From the NCBI GenBank assembly GCA_023428035.1, contig JAEYZO010000268.1, positions 1-5,262 on the forward strand: DNA of 5,262 bases, written 5' to 3'. Below the pieces are notes generated by a model, which was not told where the DNA came from, did no database searches, and saw only the letters and a list, made by a program, of their open reading frames with translations. Origin of the DNA: Pseudomonadota bacterium (lineage in GTDB: Bacteria; Myxococcota_A; Polyangia; Polyangiales; Ga0077539). Below, piece by piece: positions 1 to 5,262 of the stretch. The position numbers were made by a program, and so were the translations under genes. Numbering within the stretch: the stretch's first letter is position 1; each line of letters starts with the position of its first letter.

Positions 1-204
1 GGGGCGCTCGTGGGATCGACGCGGCGGATCGGGCGCGAACGTCGAGGTTGTTCTCCGGCGAGCCCTTAGTAGCGCCGAGTCCGCGCGGCACGTCGATGGT
101 GAAGACCCCACGCACGCGAGGAGGCGGAGCCACGGCTCCAACATGTCGTCGTGCATCCAGAAGCCACGCGGCGGATCACCGACGCCGACGAAGGTCACGC
201 TCAT
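1..204 (-). pseudogene. Partial or degraded gene: conserved 30-codon 5' end of an unknown family, running off the left edge
   Basis: Reading the minus strand from the ATG at 204-202 gives a protein beginning MSVTFVGVGDPPRGFW, open to the window edge (68 codons). The first 30 codons match those of the fragment starting at 1429, and both starts follow a purine-rich Shine-Dalgarno-like stretch (GGAGCGAG here), which favours 204 over an in-frame ATG at 279. After codon 30 the frame becomes Arg/Ser-rich and unconvincing. A different minus-strand frame over about 1-114 then reads more like protein (GVFTIDVPRGLGATKG). That suggests a frameshift or a junction with other sequence near 115-130. I do not recognise a function. 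It could instead be a real gene with a divergent C-terminus; the sequence to the left of the window would decide. Confidence 0.45.
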
Positions 205-220
205 CGCTCTCGCTCCGCGG
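115..220. repeat. Direct repeat copy 1 (5' end of a gene family), pairs with 1340-1445
   Basis: Hand alignment at a constant offset of 1225 bp gives about 91 identical positions of 106 without gaps. The central part (148-220) matches at about 66 of 73. The repeat covers the ribosome binding site, the ATG and the first 30 codons of the minus-strand reading. Both copies point the same way. They flank the 347-1299 gene pair. Confidence 0.85.
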
Positions 221-346
221 TGGTGGACCCGCCCTTCGGCGACGATCTCACAGACAAGGAGCGCTCGCGCCTCCGACATGGCGCGTTCCTCCGAGCCCGG
301 TATTGGCCCCGCGAACCCGAGCCGGGCGAGATAGACTACCGACGCG

Positions 347-649
347 ATGGAGCGCGCCAGACCGACGACCGCCGAGGGGCTGCGCGTCGACGCGCGGGGG
401 CGGCCGTACTTCCTGTGGGACGTCGACATGACCCTCGACGAGTTTCGAGCGCGGCTCGAAGACCCGGACCCCGAGGTGCGCGCCTACCTCCTCGGGAAGC
501 TCTTGCGTCAGGCGCGCCCCGAGGACGTCGAGCGCTTCGTGTCTGACGACCAGATCCGCGCGATCTGGTCGAGCATGGAGCGATACCTCGGTCGGTCCCG
601 TGAGTACTGGCGCGCGCGGCTCGGGATGCCCAGGAGCGTCGACGCGTGA
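347..649 (+). CDS. Small partner of AbiEii-type nucleotidyltransferase, candidate antitoxin
   Basis: A 100-aa acidic/basic helical protein. An in-frame TAG at 332-334 makes the ATG at 347 the first possible ATG start. No strong Shine-Dalgarno is visible, so a leaderless or short-leader transcript is possible. Residues 20-33 (PYFLWDVDMTLDEF) are followed by a helical segment (about 41-65, DPEVRAYLLGKLLRQ). This resembles small uncharacterised proteins of the DUF6922 type, which I recall as often being encoded just upstream of nucleotidyltransferases; that family match is from memory. The stop overlaps the next gene's GTG start in a GTGA arrangement, so the two genes are very probably co-translated. 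By position it should be the antitoxin or regulator, but no winged-helix domain like that of classical AbiEi is evident. Confidence 0.82.
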   Translation: MERARPTTAEGLRVDARGRPYFLWDVDMTLDEFRARLEDPDPEVRAYLLGKLLRQARPEDVERFVSDDQIRAIWSSMERYLGRSREYWRARLGMPRSVDA

Positions 650-1299
650 GTGGGACCCTGTCGCCGCTGCAGGAGCGGGTTCTCGTGGCGCTGGCGGTTC
701 ACGTACGGGAGTCGTGGGTGTTGACCGGGGGCGCGGCGCTGAGCGGGTTCTATACGTTCCACAGGAGCACCCGTGACCTCGACCTCACCTCGCTCGACCG
801 CAAGAGTGTGGGAGGGCTCCCTGACGCCAGCGTGAATGCCCTTCTACAGGACGGGCTCGACGCGGAACCCCACCGGCTCGCGCGTGAGCACTGGCAGATC
901 GACGTGAGTGACGGAGAGGACGCCGTCGTCGTCGAGATCGTCGGGGGGTGGTCTCCCGCCGCCGAAGGACCCTGCCCCGTCGTGTTTCACGGACACGAGA
1001 TCATGGTCGAGTCACGCCACGAGCTCCTCGTGCGAAAGCTCACTGCGGTCTTTGACCGCGCCGAGCCGCGCGACCTTGAGGACATCGGCGCGCTGCTCCG
1101 CGCTGGCGGCGACCTCTACCGGGCGCTGCGCGACGCCGGGGAAGCGTTCAGCGGGCTCACGCCCACGACGCTAGCCCGCGCCCTACGCGACCTGCCGTTG
1201 GCGCGCCTCGCTGGGGTGGTCGGCTGGTCCGCCGAGAAGACGAGAGAGATGATCGATCTACGCGACGAGATCGCAGAGCGGATGACCCGCGTCGACTGA
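646..1299 (+). CDS. Nucleotidyltransferase, AbiEii/AbiGii toxin family
   Basis: A 217-aa protein starting at GTG, overlapping the upstream stop by 4 bp. It shows the nucleotidyltransferase-fold signature: a GG(A)AL turn at residues 28-32, then HR at 39-40 and the metal-binding D44-L-D46 (HRSTRDLDL). A further acidic strand (VVVEIVG, E97) could supply the third carboxylate. The family's downstream basic-acidic motif is present as K131, R138 and RDLEDI (142-147). Length is short for the family, where 220-300 aa is common. Established members (AbiEii, MenT-type toxins) transfer nucleotides to RNA targets such as tRNA and are neutralised by a co-encoded antitoxin; phage defence and growth arrest are known outcomes. 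The specific substrate here cannot be read from the sequence. The C-terminus (about 150-217) is helical. Confidence 0.9.
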   Translation: MSGTLSPLQERVLVALAVHVRESWVLTGGAALSGFYTFHRSTRDLDLTSLDRKSVGGLPDASVNALLQDGLDAEPHRLAREHWQIDVSDGEDAVVVEIVGGWSPAAEGPCPVVFHGHEIMVESRHELLVRKLTAVFDRAEPRDLEDIGALLRAGGDLYRALRDAGEAFSGLTPTTLARALRDLPLARLAGVVGWSAEKTREMIDLRDEIAERMTRVD

Positions 1300-1329
1300 T
1301 CGCTCCGCTGGGACGGACGGGCGTCGCCG

Positions 1330-1429
1330 AGAGGCGAAGCGCGAGGATGCAGATCCACAGCTCCAGCGCGCCGTCGTGCAGCCAGAAGCCGCGCGGCGGA
1401 TCACCGACGCCGACGAAGGTCGTTCCCAT
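1330..1429 (-). pseudogene. Truncated gene remnant: only the first about 33 codons remain
   Basis: From the ATG at 1429 the minus strand reads MGTTFVGVGDPPRGFW and on to ELWICILALRL. A clear Shine-Dalgarno (GGAGGGAG) lies 4 nt before the ATG. The family-like part ends near 1330. The open frame then runs on through non-conserved sequence and antisense into the nucleotidyltransferase gene to 1157, which is not credible as protein. It sits 24 bp after the stop of the 171-aa gene, so it was probably the third gene of that minus-strand operon. Its 3' part appears to have been lost when the 347-1299 pair or its flank was joined here. The function of the intact family is unknown to me. Confidence 0.6.
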
Positions 1430-1445
1430 CGCTCTCCCTCCGCGG
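1340..1445. repeat. Direct repeat copy 2, pairs with 115-220
   Basis: Same sequence and orientation as 115-220, with a constant offset of 1225 bp. Differences cluster at the codon 2-3 region and in codons 20-28. Several of these change the amino acid, so the copies have diverged rather than being a recent duplication. Similarity ends after codon 30 on one side and after the CCGCGG upstream of the ribosome binding site on the other. Confidence 0.85.
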
Positions 1446-1453
1446 GATCGTCG

Positions 1454-1969
1454 TCACCGCTCCGCGACCCATCGCATGAAGTCGTCGACGAGCTCGGGTT
1501 CCAGTTCGAGCATCGCCTCCGCGACGCCGACGTGACCGTGCGCGACCGCGAGCGCCGCCGTCGCGACGCGGAGCGTGCCTTCGTCACACGGACGTCGCGT
1601 CACGTCGTGCGCGAGGTCGACGAGCTCACGGAGCGCGCTCTGGTACGCCGGCGCGAGGTCGACCGGCACCGCGGGACCACGGCCGCGCGCGCGGGCGATC
1701 TCGATGCTCGCGACGAGCAGTAGGAGCGCCGCGTGGAAGCCTCCCGGGTGCGCGCGCATCGCCGCGACGACGTGCGGCGCGGCGGCGTACGACGCCGTGT
1801 AGACATCGCCCTGGTGGCAGAGCGCGCTCCAGAGCGAGAAGTAGGGCTCCGAGTCGTGGTCGTTGTACGCGGGCATCGACGCGAGGTCGCGCAGGAGCGA
1901 GGGGATCGTTGATGCGTCGCCGTAGGCGTCGCGCAGCTCGTTCCAGCGAGGGTCGTCGAGGCTCAGCAT
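1454..1969 (-). CDS. HEAT-like / immunity-type helical protein
   Basis: A 171-aa protein beginning MLSLDDPRWNELRDAYG. I chose the ATG at 1969; an in-frame TTG two codons upstream (1975) is possible, and neither has a good Shine-Dalgarno. Features in order: an N-terminal WxxLxxAYGxAxxIPxLLxxL segment (9-30), a central SLWSALCHQGDVYTASYAAAPHV segment (residues 46-67), then Ala/Leu-rich helices to the end. The 'HQG-x-VY-x-AS-x-AAxP' pattern is one I associate with small HEAT-repeat-like proteins, some encoded near polymorphic toxins as putative immunity proteins. No catalytic motif is seen. The gene follows the nuclease-like gene by 19 bp on the same strand, so they are probably cotranscribed and possibly functional partners. 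Immunity function is an inference. Confidence 0.82.
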   Translation of the reverse strand: MLSLDDPRWNELRDAYGDASTIPSLLRDLASMPAYNDHDSEPYFSLWSALCHQGDVYTASYAAAPHVVAAMRAHPGGFHAALLLLVASIEIARARGRGPAVPVDLAPAYQSALRELVDLAHDVTRRPCDEGTLRVATAALAVAHGHVGVAEAMLELEPELVDDFMRWVAER

Positions 1970-1988
1970 GAACAAACGATCGCGTACC

Positions 1989-2657
1989 CTACGGAAGGCT
2001 CCTCACGTCGACGTACGCGTGGAAGACCGCGTGCCGCGTGAGGTCGTCGGGCAGGTCGAGGTGGGCGTGGATCGCCCGCGTCGCCGCGTGCCATTGGTCC
2101 TCCGACGAAGGCCCGCCTACGTCATCGTCGTTGTAGAAGTCGAGGAAGACGAGCCGCGTAGGTAGCCCGTTCCGCACGTTGAGGAAGTACTGGAACGCAA
2201 GGCGGTTCGCGTACTGATAGAACCGCTGGCTCCAGTCGGCCTCGGAGTCGGCCGAGTAGTGCCGCTGCGCCTCGCGCAGGGAATCGCCTATGAGCGCGAG
2301 GGCGTCGCCTTCGGCGCGCGTCGGCGGCGAGTACGCTTCAGGGATGTGCGCCTTGGCCTCGACGAGGATGCGCCTCCCCAGCTTCGAGACGCCTAGCGCG
2401 TCCCACACCGGGCCTCGGGCGGGCCAGAAGCTCGCGAGCGGCACGTCGAGCGGATCGGTCACCCCCAGGCGACGCAGCGCCTCGCCGTCGCGGTACTCGC
2501 AGAAGTCGTCGCTCCGCAGCGGAGACTTCCACTCCATGGAGTCATCCGCCGCGATCACACCCGCGCGCCGGAGCGCTTCGTCGAGCACCGCAGGGTGGTG
2601 CTCGATCGCGTGCTGCATCCACCTCTGGCTCCCCTTGACCGCGCCCTGACCGCCCAT
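1989..2657 (-). CDS. PD-(D/E)XK nuclease-like protein
   Basis: A 222-aa protein beginning MGGQGAVKGSQRWMQ. The frame is open far upstream to 3131, but that extension is antisense to the next gene. The ATG at 2657 has a GAGG Shine-Dalgarno about 6 nt before it and starts the conserved-looking part. The core reads FWPARGPVWDALGV (77-90), a loop, then RRILVEAKAH (95-104). D86 ... E100-x-K102 fits the D...(D/E)xK metal site of the PD-(D/E)XK fold. Next come a helix (SLREAQRHY, 126-134), an aromatic helix YQYANRLAFQYFL (147-159) and strand TRLVFLDFYND (167-177). This suggests a small DNA- or RNA-cleaving enzyme of an uncharacterised family. No DNA-recognition domain or methylase neighbour is present. 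It is the first gene of the minus-strand operon, divergent from the gene at 2842. Confidence 0.85.
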   Translation of the reverse strand: MGGQGAVKGSQRWMQHAIEHHPAVLDEALRRAGVIAADDSMEWKSPLRSDDFCEYRDGEALRRLGVTDPLDVPLASFWPARGPVWDALGVSKLGRRILVEAKAHIPEAYSPPTRAEGDALALIGDSLREAQRHYSADSEADWSQRFYQYANRLAFQYFLNVRNGLPTRLVFLDFYNDDDVGGPSSEDQWHAATRAIHAHLDLPDDLTRHAVFHAYVDVRSLP

Positions 2658-2738
2658 CCTGCCCCTCACTCCGCGGGTTGTGTCGCTGGTCTTATACCCT
2701 GATTCCCCGTGGCGGCGTGGGTGCTCGCTCGACACCCC

Positions 2739-2758
2739 CGCGGGGCGGTCGCCCCGCG
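2739..2758. repeat. Perfect inverted repeat, 9-bp arms with 2-nt spacer
   Basis: CGCGGGGCG - GT - CGCCCCGCG lies in the 184-bp region between divergent genes starting at 2657 and 2842. It could be an operator or an mRNA hairpin in the leader of either gene. High local GC makes chance palindromes more likely, so its role is uncertain. Confidence 0.4.
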
Positions 2759-2790
2759 CTGGCGGCGCGCCCTCGGTCGCGGCGTTCGTG

Positions 2791-2821
2791 GTGACGGGCC
2801 ACGCAGCGCTTGTTGTATGCT
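2791..2821 (+). promoter_or_regulatory. Candidate promoter for the 2842 gene
   Basis: GTGACG (2791-2796) and TATGCT (2816-2821) each match four of six bases of the housekeeping -35 and -10 boxes. The spacing of 19 nt is longer than ideal. The -10-like box lies about 20 bp before the ATG, just upstream of the GGGAG ribosome binding site. It is a weak match, read by eye. Confidence 0.25.
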
Positions 2822-2841
2822 GCCCTTCCAGGGAGACGCGA

Positions 2842-4020
2842 ATGAGGGGTGGCCGGTGGGGTGAGTGGTCGCGCGCGGCGTCGCTGTGCGTCTCGGTGTC
2901 GGTCTTCGCCCTGGGGTTGGAGCGCTGCAGCTCTCCGCCTCCGCGTCCGCCAGACGCGCCGCAGCCGACGGACGTGCGTGGCGAGGTCGACTTCTCGGCT
3001 CTCTTCGGGCGCTCCTTCGGCAGCAACACCGTGCTCGTCACCAACCGCGAGGGAGGTCTCATGCGGCGGGTGATGGTGGGGCCGAACATCACCTTCGAGG
3101 CCGCGCGAAGCTCGCTCGCCGAGCCCAACACCGTCGGACCCGCGAACCCTCCGCCCAGCGCTCCCGATCAGTCCAACGCCCTCGGGACGCCGGTGTCCAT
3201 CGCGGACTCCAGCCGCCTGCTCCGCTACCTGATCGACCGCGGCAGCGTCGTGGTCGCTCCGGTGGTGTCTCGGCTGTGGTGCGGCGTCACCGAGGCGTGC
3301 CTTCAAGCCACCTGGGTCGAGCGCGTGTTGATGCTCGCCCGCGCCGCGCCGCAGTCGGCCACCGCCGAGGCCGCGGGCGCGAGCGACAACCGCTACCAGC
3401 TCCCGACCTCGCTCTTCGCCGTGCGCTACCTCGGCTCGTCGAACTTCGAGCGCCCCATGGTCGTCGAAGAAGCCGCGCCGGGGCGCTACGTCCTGCGGCT
3501 CGCGCTCTACGAGAACGAGCCCACGATCTGCCCAGGGCTGCGGCTGCCGGTGCCCTACGTCGCGTTCTCGGGAGAGGTCATCAGCGCGTCGAGCGGGCAG
3601 GTCATCGCGCGCATCGACGAGGTGCGCGCCCTCGCGACGCAGGCGCCCATGCGACGACAGCTCCTCGTGCGGACGTGGCGCCCCGTCGAAGCCACGCTCC
3701 CCTACAACGAGGGCGTGCACCGCTACGTCGGCTCGTGGAGCCCTGTGTCACGGCTCTGTGAGGAGATCCCGCGGCAGTACGCGACCCTCCGTCGCGAGAT
3801 CGGCGAGGCGGCGGACGTCTCATCCACCGTGCAGGACATCATCCGTAGCTCCCTCGACCCGCTCTATCGCAGCGAGAGCAACGAGCCCCCGTCGCGTCGC
3901 GCGAGCGTGGCGTCGCCGCCGCCTCCACCACCACCTCCCATGCCCGAGGCGGTGGCGACCCCGCCGGCGGCCGAACCCTCGCCCGCGCCGCGTGCTCGCC
4001 GCGGTCGACGGCGACGCTGA
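2842..4020 (+). CDS. Exported or lipoprotein-like protein with polyproline/arginine C-terminal tail
   Basis: 392 aa. The frame is open upstream to 2680, but the ATG at 2842 has GGGAG six nt before it and begins a signal-like N-terminus: basic residues, hydrophobic SLCVSVSVFALGL (14-26), then ERC with Cys29. LERC is a poor lipobox, so lipidation is uncertain; cleavage by signal peptidase I or an uncleaved anchor are alternatives. A Pro-rich linker (31-41) follows. The folded part (about 45-345) contains helix TWVERVLMLARAA (157-169) and alternating strands such as YVLRLALYE (216-224) and PYVAFSGEVISASSGQVIARIDEV (residues 238-261). Four further cysteines are C147, C153, C230 and C306. The tail has eight consecutive prolines (359-366) and ends RARRGRRRR. 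The general look recalls envelope lipoproteins of the CsgG/auxiliary type, but I cannot assign a family. The next gene is 55 bp downstream on the same strand. Confidence 0.85.
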   Translation: MRGGRWGEWSRAASLCVSVSVFALGLERCSSPPPRPPDAPQPTDVRGEVDFSALFGRSFGSNTVLVTNREGGLMRRVMVGPNITFEAARSSLAEPNTVGPANPPPSAPDQSNALGTPVSIADSSRLLRYLIDRGSVVVAPVVSRLWCGVTEACLQATWVERVLMLARAAPQSATAEAAGASDNRYQLPTSLFAVRYLGSSNFERPMVVEEAAPGRYVLRLALYENEPTICPGLRLPVPYVAFSGEVISASSGQVIARIDEVRALATQAPMRRQLLVRTWRPVEATLPYNEGVHRYVGSWSPVSRLCEEIPRQYATLRREIGEAADVSSTVQDIIRSSLDPLYRSESNEPPSRRASVASPPPPPPPPMPEAVATPPAAEPSPAPRARRGRRRR

Positions 4021-4075
4021 CCCTCGCCCACGACCCCAACGCGGGTATCCTCCACCGCTCCACAGGGAGGCAGTG

Positions 4076-4459
4076 ATGGCGACCTCGACCCCCGACCTCT
4101 GGCGGCGGATCATCAGCGGCGACACCAAGAGCTGGGTGCTCTTCGCGAACGACACCTGCGTCATCGTGATGAAGCCCGACGGCGACCTCGCGGCGCAGGC
4201 CACGGCCATCATGGCCGAGTACGGCCCCGTCCACGTCGGCACGCCCGCCGGGGACTTCGGGGTCATCCACCTCGACGAGGCGCCGGGCTGGGCCGTCTAC
4301 GGGCACCACCCCGACATGCTCACCTACGTCTCCCCCGACGAGACCGGCGAGGACCCCAACGACCTGGTCATCGGCATGCTCGGCCGCGGCAAGCGAGACC
4401 TCGACGGAAAGACCCCCACGGTCATCCACGTCGAGGACAAGCGCTCCGCCGCGGGTTGA
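4076..4459 (+). CDS. Conserved-looking small cytosolic protein of unknown function
   Basis: 127 aa beginning MATSTPDLWRRIISGD. The ATG at 4076 has a strong GGGAGG Shine-Dalgarno (4065-4070) five nt before it. The frame continues upstream as an antisense-style Arg-rich shadow of the previous gene and should not be included. No signal peptide or membrane segment is present. The protein is acidic with alternating strand-like segments: SWVLFANDTCVIVM (19-32), a helix DLAAQATAIMAEYG (37-50), DFGVIHL (60-66), GWAVYGHHPDMLTYV (71-85), DLVIGMLGRGKRDLDG (96-111) and TVIHVED (115-121). No catalytic signature is recognised. A TATCCT box at 4046-4051 may be its own -10, so it may be transcribed separately from the gene before it. 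It is followed by the tandem repeat array. Confidence 0.85.
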   Translation: MATSTPDLWRRIISGDTKSWVLFANDTCVIVMKPDGDLAAQATAIMAEYGPVHVGTPAGDFGVIHLDEAPGWAVYGHHPDMLTYVSPDETGEDPNDLVIGMLGRGKRDLDGKTPTVIHVEDKRSAAG

Positions 4460-4487
4460 GCGCCGCCGCGCTCCCCCACGCGAACAC

Positions 4488-4722
4488 CTCCCGCGGAGGT
4501 GTCCAACACCCCCGACGGAGGTGTCCGACATCCCCGGCGACCATTTCCGACACCTCCCGCGGGGGTGTCGAAACCTCCCGCGACCATGTCCGACACCTCC
4601 CGCGGAGGTATCGAAACCCCCAACGGAGGTGTCCGACACCTCCCGCGGGGGTGTTCGACACCCTCGGCGACCATTTCCAACACCCCCCGCGACCATTTCC
4701 GACACCTCCCGCGGGGGTTTCG
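4488..4722. repeat. Tandem array of about eleven 21-22 bp units with embedded palindromes
   Basis: Units start at 4488, 4510, 4532, 4554, 4575, 4597, 4618, 4640, 4662, 4684 and 4706; the last is incomplete. Consensus is about CTCCCGCG, then a variable core, then TCCGACAC. Two core types occur. GGAGGTGTC-like cores are in units 1, 2, 4, 6, 7, 8 and 11; GACCATKTC cores are in units 3, 5, 9 and 10. When a GACAC end meets a CTCCCGC-GGAGGTGTC unit, it makes an inverted repeat with 8-9 bp arms and a CGC loop (4484-4502, 4549-4569, 4592-4612, 4635-4655, 4701-4721). Two units are 21 bp and end TCGAAAC. Unit length is not a multiple of three and no convincing gene covers it, so it is non-coding. It lacks CRISPR spacer structure and a T-run terminator. 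Confidence 0.9.
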
Positions 4723-4843
4723 CCCTCACGAAACGCCTTCTCCGTAGCCCTCTCGTAGAAATCGACACCGCCCCCCGCAACCTCCGCAACCCTCCCTTCG
4801 AGGACTCCCGCGCGGCCACACCTGCGCCGCGAGGAGCCCTCCG
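4723..4843. other. Non-coding leader of the sigma factor gene
   Basis: About 120 bp between the repeat array and the ATG at 4844. It is C-rich on the plus strand. Apart from the ribosome binding site GAGGAG at 4831-4836 I see no clear promoter, operator or hairpin here. Confidence 0.5.
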
Positions 4844-5262
4844 ATGGACACCCGCCTCCCCGCCCCCCGTCGCGACGCCTTCACCGCCGTCTTCCCCGAG
4901 CTCACCACCTGGGCTCGCCGTGCCGTGCGCGCGATCCTCCCCTTCGGCCACGAGCACCGCGTCTCCGTCGACGACGTGCTCCAGCGCGTCGCCCTCGAGT
5001 GGCTGAAGGCCGACCGCCCCCACGCTGACGACCCCGCGGCGCTCCTCGCCTTCCTCCGCGGGGTGACCGTTCACAAGGCCCGCGACGCCCGCCGCGCCGC
5101 CCTCACCCGGCACCGCCACCACGGAGGCGATCTCCCCGCCGTAGACCCCGCGGCCACCGATGACCCCGAGCGCGACCTCTCCGCGCGCGAGCTCCTCTCC
5201 CGGCTCTCCCCCGAGGACCGCGCGCTGGTCACAGCCCACGCCGTCGAGGGCCGCGCCTTCAC
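4844..5262 (+). CDS. ECF-type RNA polymerase sigma factor, 3' end outside the window
   Basis: Translation from the ATG at 4844 gives 139 codons with no stop before the window edge. GAGGAG lies 7 nt upstream. The N-terminal half (about 12-86) fits sigma region 2: helix DAFTAVFPELTTWARRAVRA (11-30), DDVLQRVALEWLKA (43-56), then LLAFLRGVTVHKARDARRAA (67-86), the usual 'L..(I/V)..N.ARD..R' helix with His in place of Asn. A short linker rich in His, Asp and Pro (90-112) leads to SARELLSRLSPEDRALVTAHAVEGRAF (113-139), the start of region 4, where the -35-binding helix-turn-helix would follow. No region 1 or 3 is present, as expected for group 4 (ECF) sigma factors. It would direct RNA polymerase to a specific regulon. 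A cognate anti-sigma factor, if any, would lie beyond the edge. Confidence 0.85.
   Translation, partial: MDTRLPAPRRDAFTAVFPELTTWARRAVRAILPFGHEHRVSVDDVLQRVALEWLKADRPHADDPAALLAFLRGVTVHKARDARRAALTRHRHHGGDLPAVDPAATDDPERDLSARELLSRLSPEDRALVTAHAVEGRAF

Noticed and set aside
48..546. Two plus-strand frames of about 130 codons at 48-431 and 151-546
   Set aside because: Arg/Ser-rich shadows overlapping the repeat and the 347 gene in other frames, without start signals.
115..1445. Classical transposon or insertion sequence flanked by terminal repeats
   Set aside because: The repeats are direct, consist of coding sequence with a ribosome binding site, and no transposase or terminal inverted repeats lie between them.
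2658..3131. N-terminal extension of the nuclease-like gene to 3131
   Set aside because: The extension overlaps the divergent gene and is low-complexity. The ATG at 2657 has a ribosome binding site and begins the sensible sequence.
2692..3720. 342-codon minus-strand open frame opposite the exported protein gene
   Set aside because: It is antisense to a gene with a good start and a believable signal sequence. Composition is Arg/Ala/Gly/His-rich with no domain.
2865..3761. 298-codon plus-strand open frame in another phase inside the exported protein gene
   Set aside because: It is an Arg/Ala-rich out-of-frame shadow with no ribosome binding site.
4488..4722. CRISPR array
   Set aside because: Units are directly abutting and about 22 bp, with no unique spacers and no cas genes nearby.
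4456..5006. Plus- or minus-strand genes encoding repeat proteins over the array (100-161 codons)
   Set aside because: The repeat period of 21-22 bp is not a multiple of three, and every frame stays open only because of composition. None has a convincing start or extends into a domain.
3839..5239. 466-codon minus-strand open frame spanning the 127-aa gene, the repeat array and the sigma factor gene
   Set aside because: It runs antisense to two well-supported genes and through the non-coding array. Its Gly/Val/Arg-rich composition is typical of antisense frames in high-GC DNA.

Overview
The window is about 70% GC or higher by eye. It has strong GC bias at third codon positions, many antisense shadow frames, Pro/Arg/Ala-rich proteins, an ECF-type sigma factor and an exported protein with a polyproline tail. 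This suggests a deltaproteobacterial or myxobacterial-type genome (Myxococcota, for example a Polyangia or Sandaracinus-like organism). The taxon is an inference from style, not from a marker gene.

Left part (1-1450): a minus-strand gene fragment runs off the left edge from a start at 204. Then comes a tight plus-strand pair: a 100-aa protein (347-649) overlapping by 4 bp a 217-aa AbiEii/AbiGii-type nucleotidyltransferase (646-1299), which has the layout of a toxin-antitoxin or abortive-infection module. The pair lies between two direct copies of one sequence (115-220 and 1340-1445). Each copy holds the same ribosome binding site, start codon and about 30 codons of one protein family, read on the minus strand; beyond that point the two copies diverge. 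The second copy is clearly a truncated gene remnant.

Middle part (1454-2657, minus strand): a 222-aa PD-(D/E)XK nuclease-like protein is followed after 19 bp by a 171-aa helical, HEAT-like or immunity-type protein. The truncated 5' fragment follows 24 bp after that. These look like one operon. With the nucleotidyltransferase pair, this half resembles an accessory, defence-type region that has been rearranged.

Right part (2658-5262, plus strand): a divergent intergenic region holds a perfect 9-bp inverted repeat. It is followed by a 392-aa exported or lipoprotein-like protein with a polyproline and arginine tail, then a 127-aa protein of unknown function. A striking array of about 11 tandem 21-22 bp units follows (4488-4722), in which palindrome-forming and non-palindromic units are mixed. 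The window ends in the first 139 codons of an ECF-type sigma factor whose end lies outside.

The points most worth a second look are the repeat-flanked nucleotidyltransferase pair, the hairpin-forming 22-bp array between two genes, and the compact nuclease-like/HEAT-like operon.
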